The position numbers and the translations under genes were made by a program. A DNA stretch of 6,272 nt from Desulfobacteraceae bacterium (GTDB taxonomy: Bacteria > Desulfobacterota > DSM-4660 > Desulfatiglandales > Desulfatiglandaceae): positions 1-6,272 of the forward strand of contig JABMQV010000321.1 in assembly GCA_013203065.1 (NCBI GenBank). The letters are read 5' to 3'. Under the pieces are notes generated by a model, which saw only the letters and a list, made by a program, of their open reading frames with translations, did no database searches and had not been told where the DNA came from. This document shows positions 4,960 to 6,272 of the stretch, piece after piece; position 1 is the first letter of the stretch; every line of letters starts with the position of its first letter.

Positions 4960-6247
4960 CAAAGTCCCCCTTTGGACCCTTGTCAGAATCTATGGCGGCA
5001 GCCCGCTCATGAATGTTGGCTTCTGTCCAATCAGAAGGGTCTTCAATCCTGGAAGCCTTGGCCCCCGGATCACAGCTGCCCGCCGTCATGATGGCCTGGA
5101 CTGCCAGGGGGGCGGTGTCATTTGCGTTAAAGACATTGGCCAACAAGTCATAGACAAAATCCTCAACCCCCTTTGCCATCCTCTCCCTCACTTCCGGGGG
5201 GAGCCGCAACAGCTTGTTTTCAAAGGGAAGGTTAAGCTTTTTGTAGTCTCCTCCTTTTAGCCCATTTGACTTGGCATATGCCACCATCTCGTCCCACAGT
5301 TCCCCTGTCATCCCTTTGTCTGCCACCTTTACAAATTCTCCGTTTGCGTCCAGGGTCGCATTGCCGAATTCATTGACCTCTACGCCCCAGGAAATCATCT
5401 GGAGGGCCGTGGCCACATTGGCTTTGGTGGTATTTGTGGTGCTGACGATGTTCCGCAACCGCTCGGAATTGTTCCCGGAGGTGCCATGCTGGGCCCCCGA
5501 CACATGGTATTTGGAAAGTGCCTTGTGGATCTCAGCAGTCAAGGGCACCTGGATCCCCTTGTCGGTCGCCTCGATGCCGTGGGTAGTGCCGTTATTCAGG
5601 GCGATCCAGTCGGGGAAAACATCATGCGCGTTAAGACCCTGGATCAAGAAGAGTGCCTCCTGTGGTGTTGAAAGCCCCTCCTTTCCCTTTATCTCGCCCA
5701 CTTCGGTCTCCAGGCCGGCCCACACGGGCACATAGGGGGACAGGGCCAAACTTGCCAGGAGGTTTTCATCGTCGGGCAAGTGCGAGGCATCTATGGCGAT
5801 GGAGGTCATACCTGCACCAAACATGGTTGGGATTTCCACCTTGGCCTCTTCCACATCCGCTTGGCTCTTGATGCCATAATGGTCCGCGTGTATGGCCACA
5901 GGGACCGTGATCCCCAATTCATTCATGACGGCATCCACCTGTCTTGCGATATTCCAGTAATTGACCGCGCAATAGGCGTTGGCACCCCCTTCGGACTTGG
6001 CAATTTCCACGATGATGGCGGCATTTGCCCGCTGTGCCGCCGCGAGTGCCCCGCGAATCACAAAATGGTTTCGACCATTTGCGGCAATGGTCATGGCCTT
6101 CCCCTTCTTGATCATGGCCCTGTCGATGACCTTGCCGCTGACAATCATGGCCTTTGAATTTGGGAACAAGCGGACGATATTGGGCGGACGACCGATCTCA
6201 AGCGCCTTTTTAAACTCCTGGGATGTACTTTCTTTTTCCTTAGACAC
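4952..6247 (-). CDS. Class II (zinc-dependent) fructose-bisphosphate aldolase, long form
   Basis: Class II aldolases reversibly cleave fructose 1,6-bisphosphate to DHAP and glyceraldehyde 3-phosphate in glycolysis and gluconeogenesis. Signatures: AIHADHYGIK (118-127) with catalytic D122 and zinc ligand H123; LETEVGEIKGKEG (179-191), matching the E-x-G-x-x-G-G-x-E segment; NNGTTHG (218-224) with H223; and SGAQHGTSGNN (250-260) with H254 and phosphate-contacting S257. At 431 residues it is clearly longer than E. coli FbaA (359) or class IIB enzymes (about 285-310), with extra sequence at the N-terminus (1-45) and a charged C-terminal tail (from about 387). Where E. coli has NIDTD, this has N277-V-A-T, so the DHAP-contacting Asp is Ala. 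The substrate could be another ketose bisphosphate. Start is GTG, with AAAGGAGG six bases upstream. It is the first gene of an operon with the YhaM-like gene. Confidence 0.88.
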   Translation of the reverse strand: MSKEKESTSQEFKKALEIGRPPNIVRLFPNSKAMIVSGKVIDRAMIKKGKAMTIAANGRNHFVIRGALAAAQRANAAIIVEIAKSEGGANAYCAVNYWNIARQVDAVMNELGITVPVAIHADHYGIKSQADVEEAKVEIPTMFGAGMTSIAIDASHLPDDENLLASLALSPYVPVWAGLETEVGEIKGKEGLSTPQEALFLIQGLNAHDVFPDWIALNNGTTHGIEATDKGIQVPLTAEIHKALSKYHVSGAQHGTSGNNSERLRNIVSTTNTTKANVATALQMISWGVEVNEFGNATLDANGEFVKVADKGMTGELWDEMVAYAKSNGLKGGDYKKLNLPFENKLLRLPPEVRERMAKGVEDFVYDLLANVFNANDTAPLAVQAIMTAGSCDPGAKASRIEDPSDWTEANIHERAAAIDSDKGPKGDFDD

Positions 6248-6253
6248 GGCAGG

Positions 6254-6261
6254 CCTCCTTT
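6254..6261 (-). promoter_or_regulatory. Ribosome binding site of the aldolase gene
   Basis: AAAGGAGG on the minus strand, six bases before the GTG at 6247. It is essentially a perfect anti-16S match, supports the non-ATG start, and suggests high translation. Only 11 more bases follow, so the promoter lies outside the window. Confidence 0.85.
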
Positions 6262-6272
6262 AAACTGTAAGT

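Noticed and set aside
5271..5735. 154-codon open frame on the plus strand, plus several shorter ones across 5486-6263
   Set aside because: All lie antisense to the aldolase gene and have low-complexity, family-free translations.

Overview
The window reads as ordinary chromosomal DNA of a Gram-negative, probably anaerobic bacterium. The best guess is a member of the Desulfobacterota (former Deltaproteobacteria). That rests on a liv-type periplasmic binding protein with a Sec signal peptide, an unusually long class II aldolase, a YhaM-like OB-HD protein and a SAM hydroxide adenosyltransferase next to sirtuin sequence. The placement is inference; no rRNA or marker gene is present. There are six intact protein genes and one decayed one, and no tRNA, rRNA, CRISPR array, insertion sequence or phage gene was recognised.

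Layout, left to right. Bases 1-149 are non-coding, with one possible hairpin. A branched-chain amino acid type ABC substrate-binding protein lies at 150-1427 on the minus strand, with a good ribosome binding site and a candidate promoter. A roughly 310-base spacer (1428-1740) separates it from a plus-strand pair. The first of the pair is a 61-codon remnant of a Sir2 NAD-dependent deacetylase (1741-1926). It keeps only the first ~28 and last ~33 residues, joined in frame. Its stop overlaps the start of the second, an intact SAM hydroxide adenosyltransferase (1923-2741). A small HNH nuclease gene (2738-3058, minus) runs tail-to-tail into that gene, with interlocked stop codons. Divergent from the HNH gene is a protein-L-isoaspartate O-methyltransferase (3187-3900, plus) that carries an apparent signal peptide. 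Convergent with it is a minus-strand two-gene operon: a class II fructose-bisphosphate aldolase (4952-6247), then a YhaM-like OB/HD 3'-5' exoribonuclease (3937-4959) whose start overlaps the aldolase's end.

The genes do not form one obvious pathway. The two themes are housekeeping metabolism and RNA turnover (aldolase + YhaM), and SAM-linked functions (SAM hydrolase and isoaspartate methyltransferase). No convincing new system was found. The observations most worth checking are the in-frame internally deleted sirtuin that still couples to the SAM hydrolase, the apparently exported isoaspartate methyltransferase, and changed phosphate-binding residues in the long aldolase.
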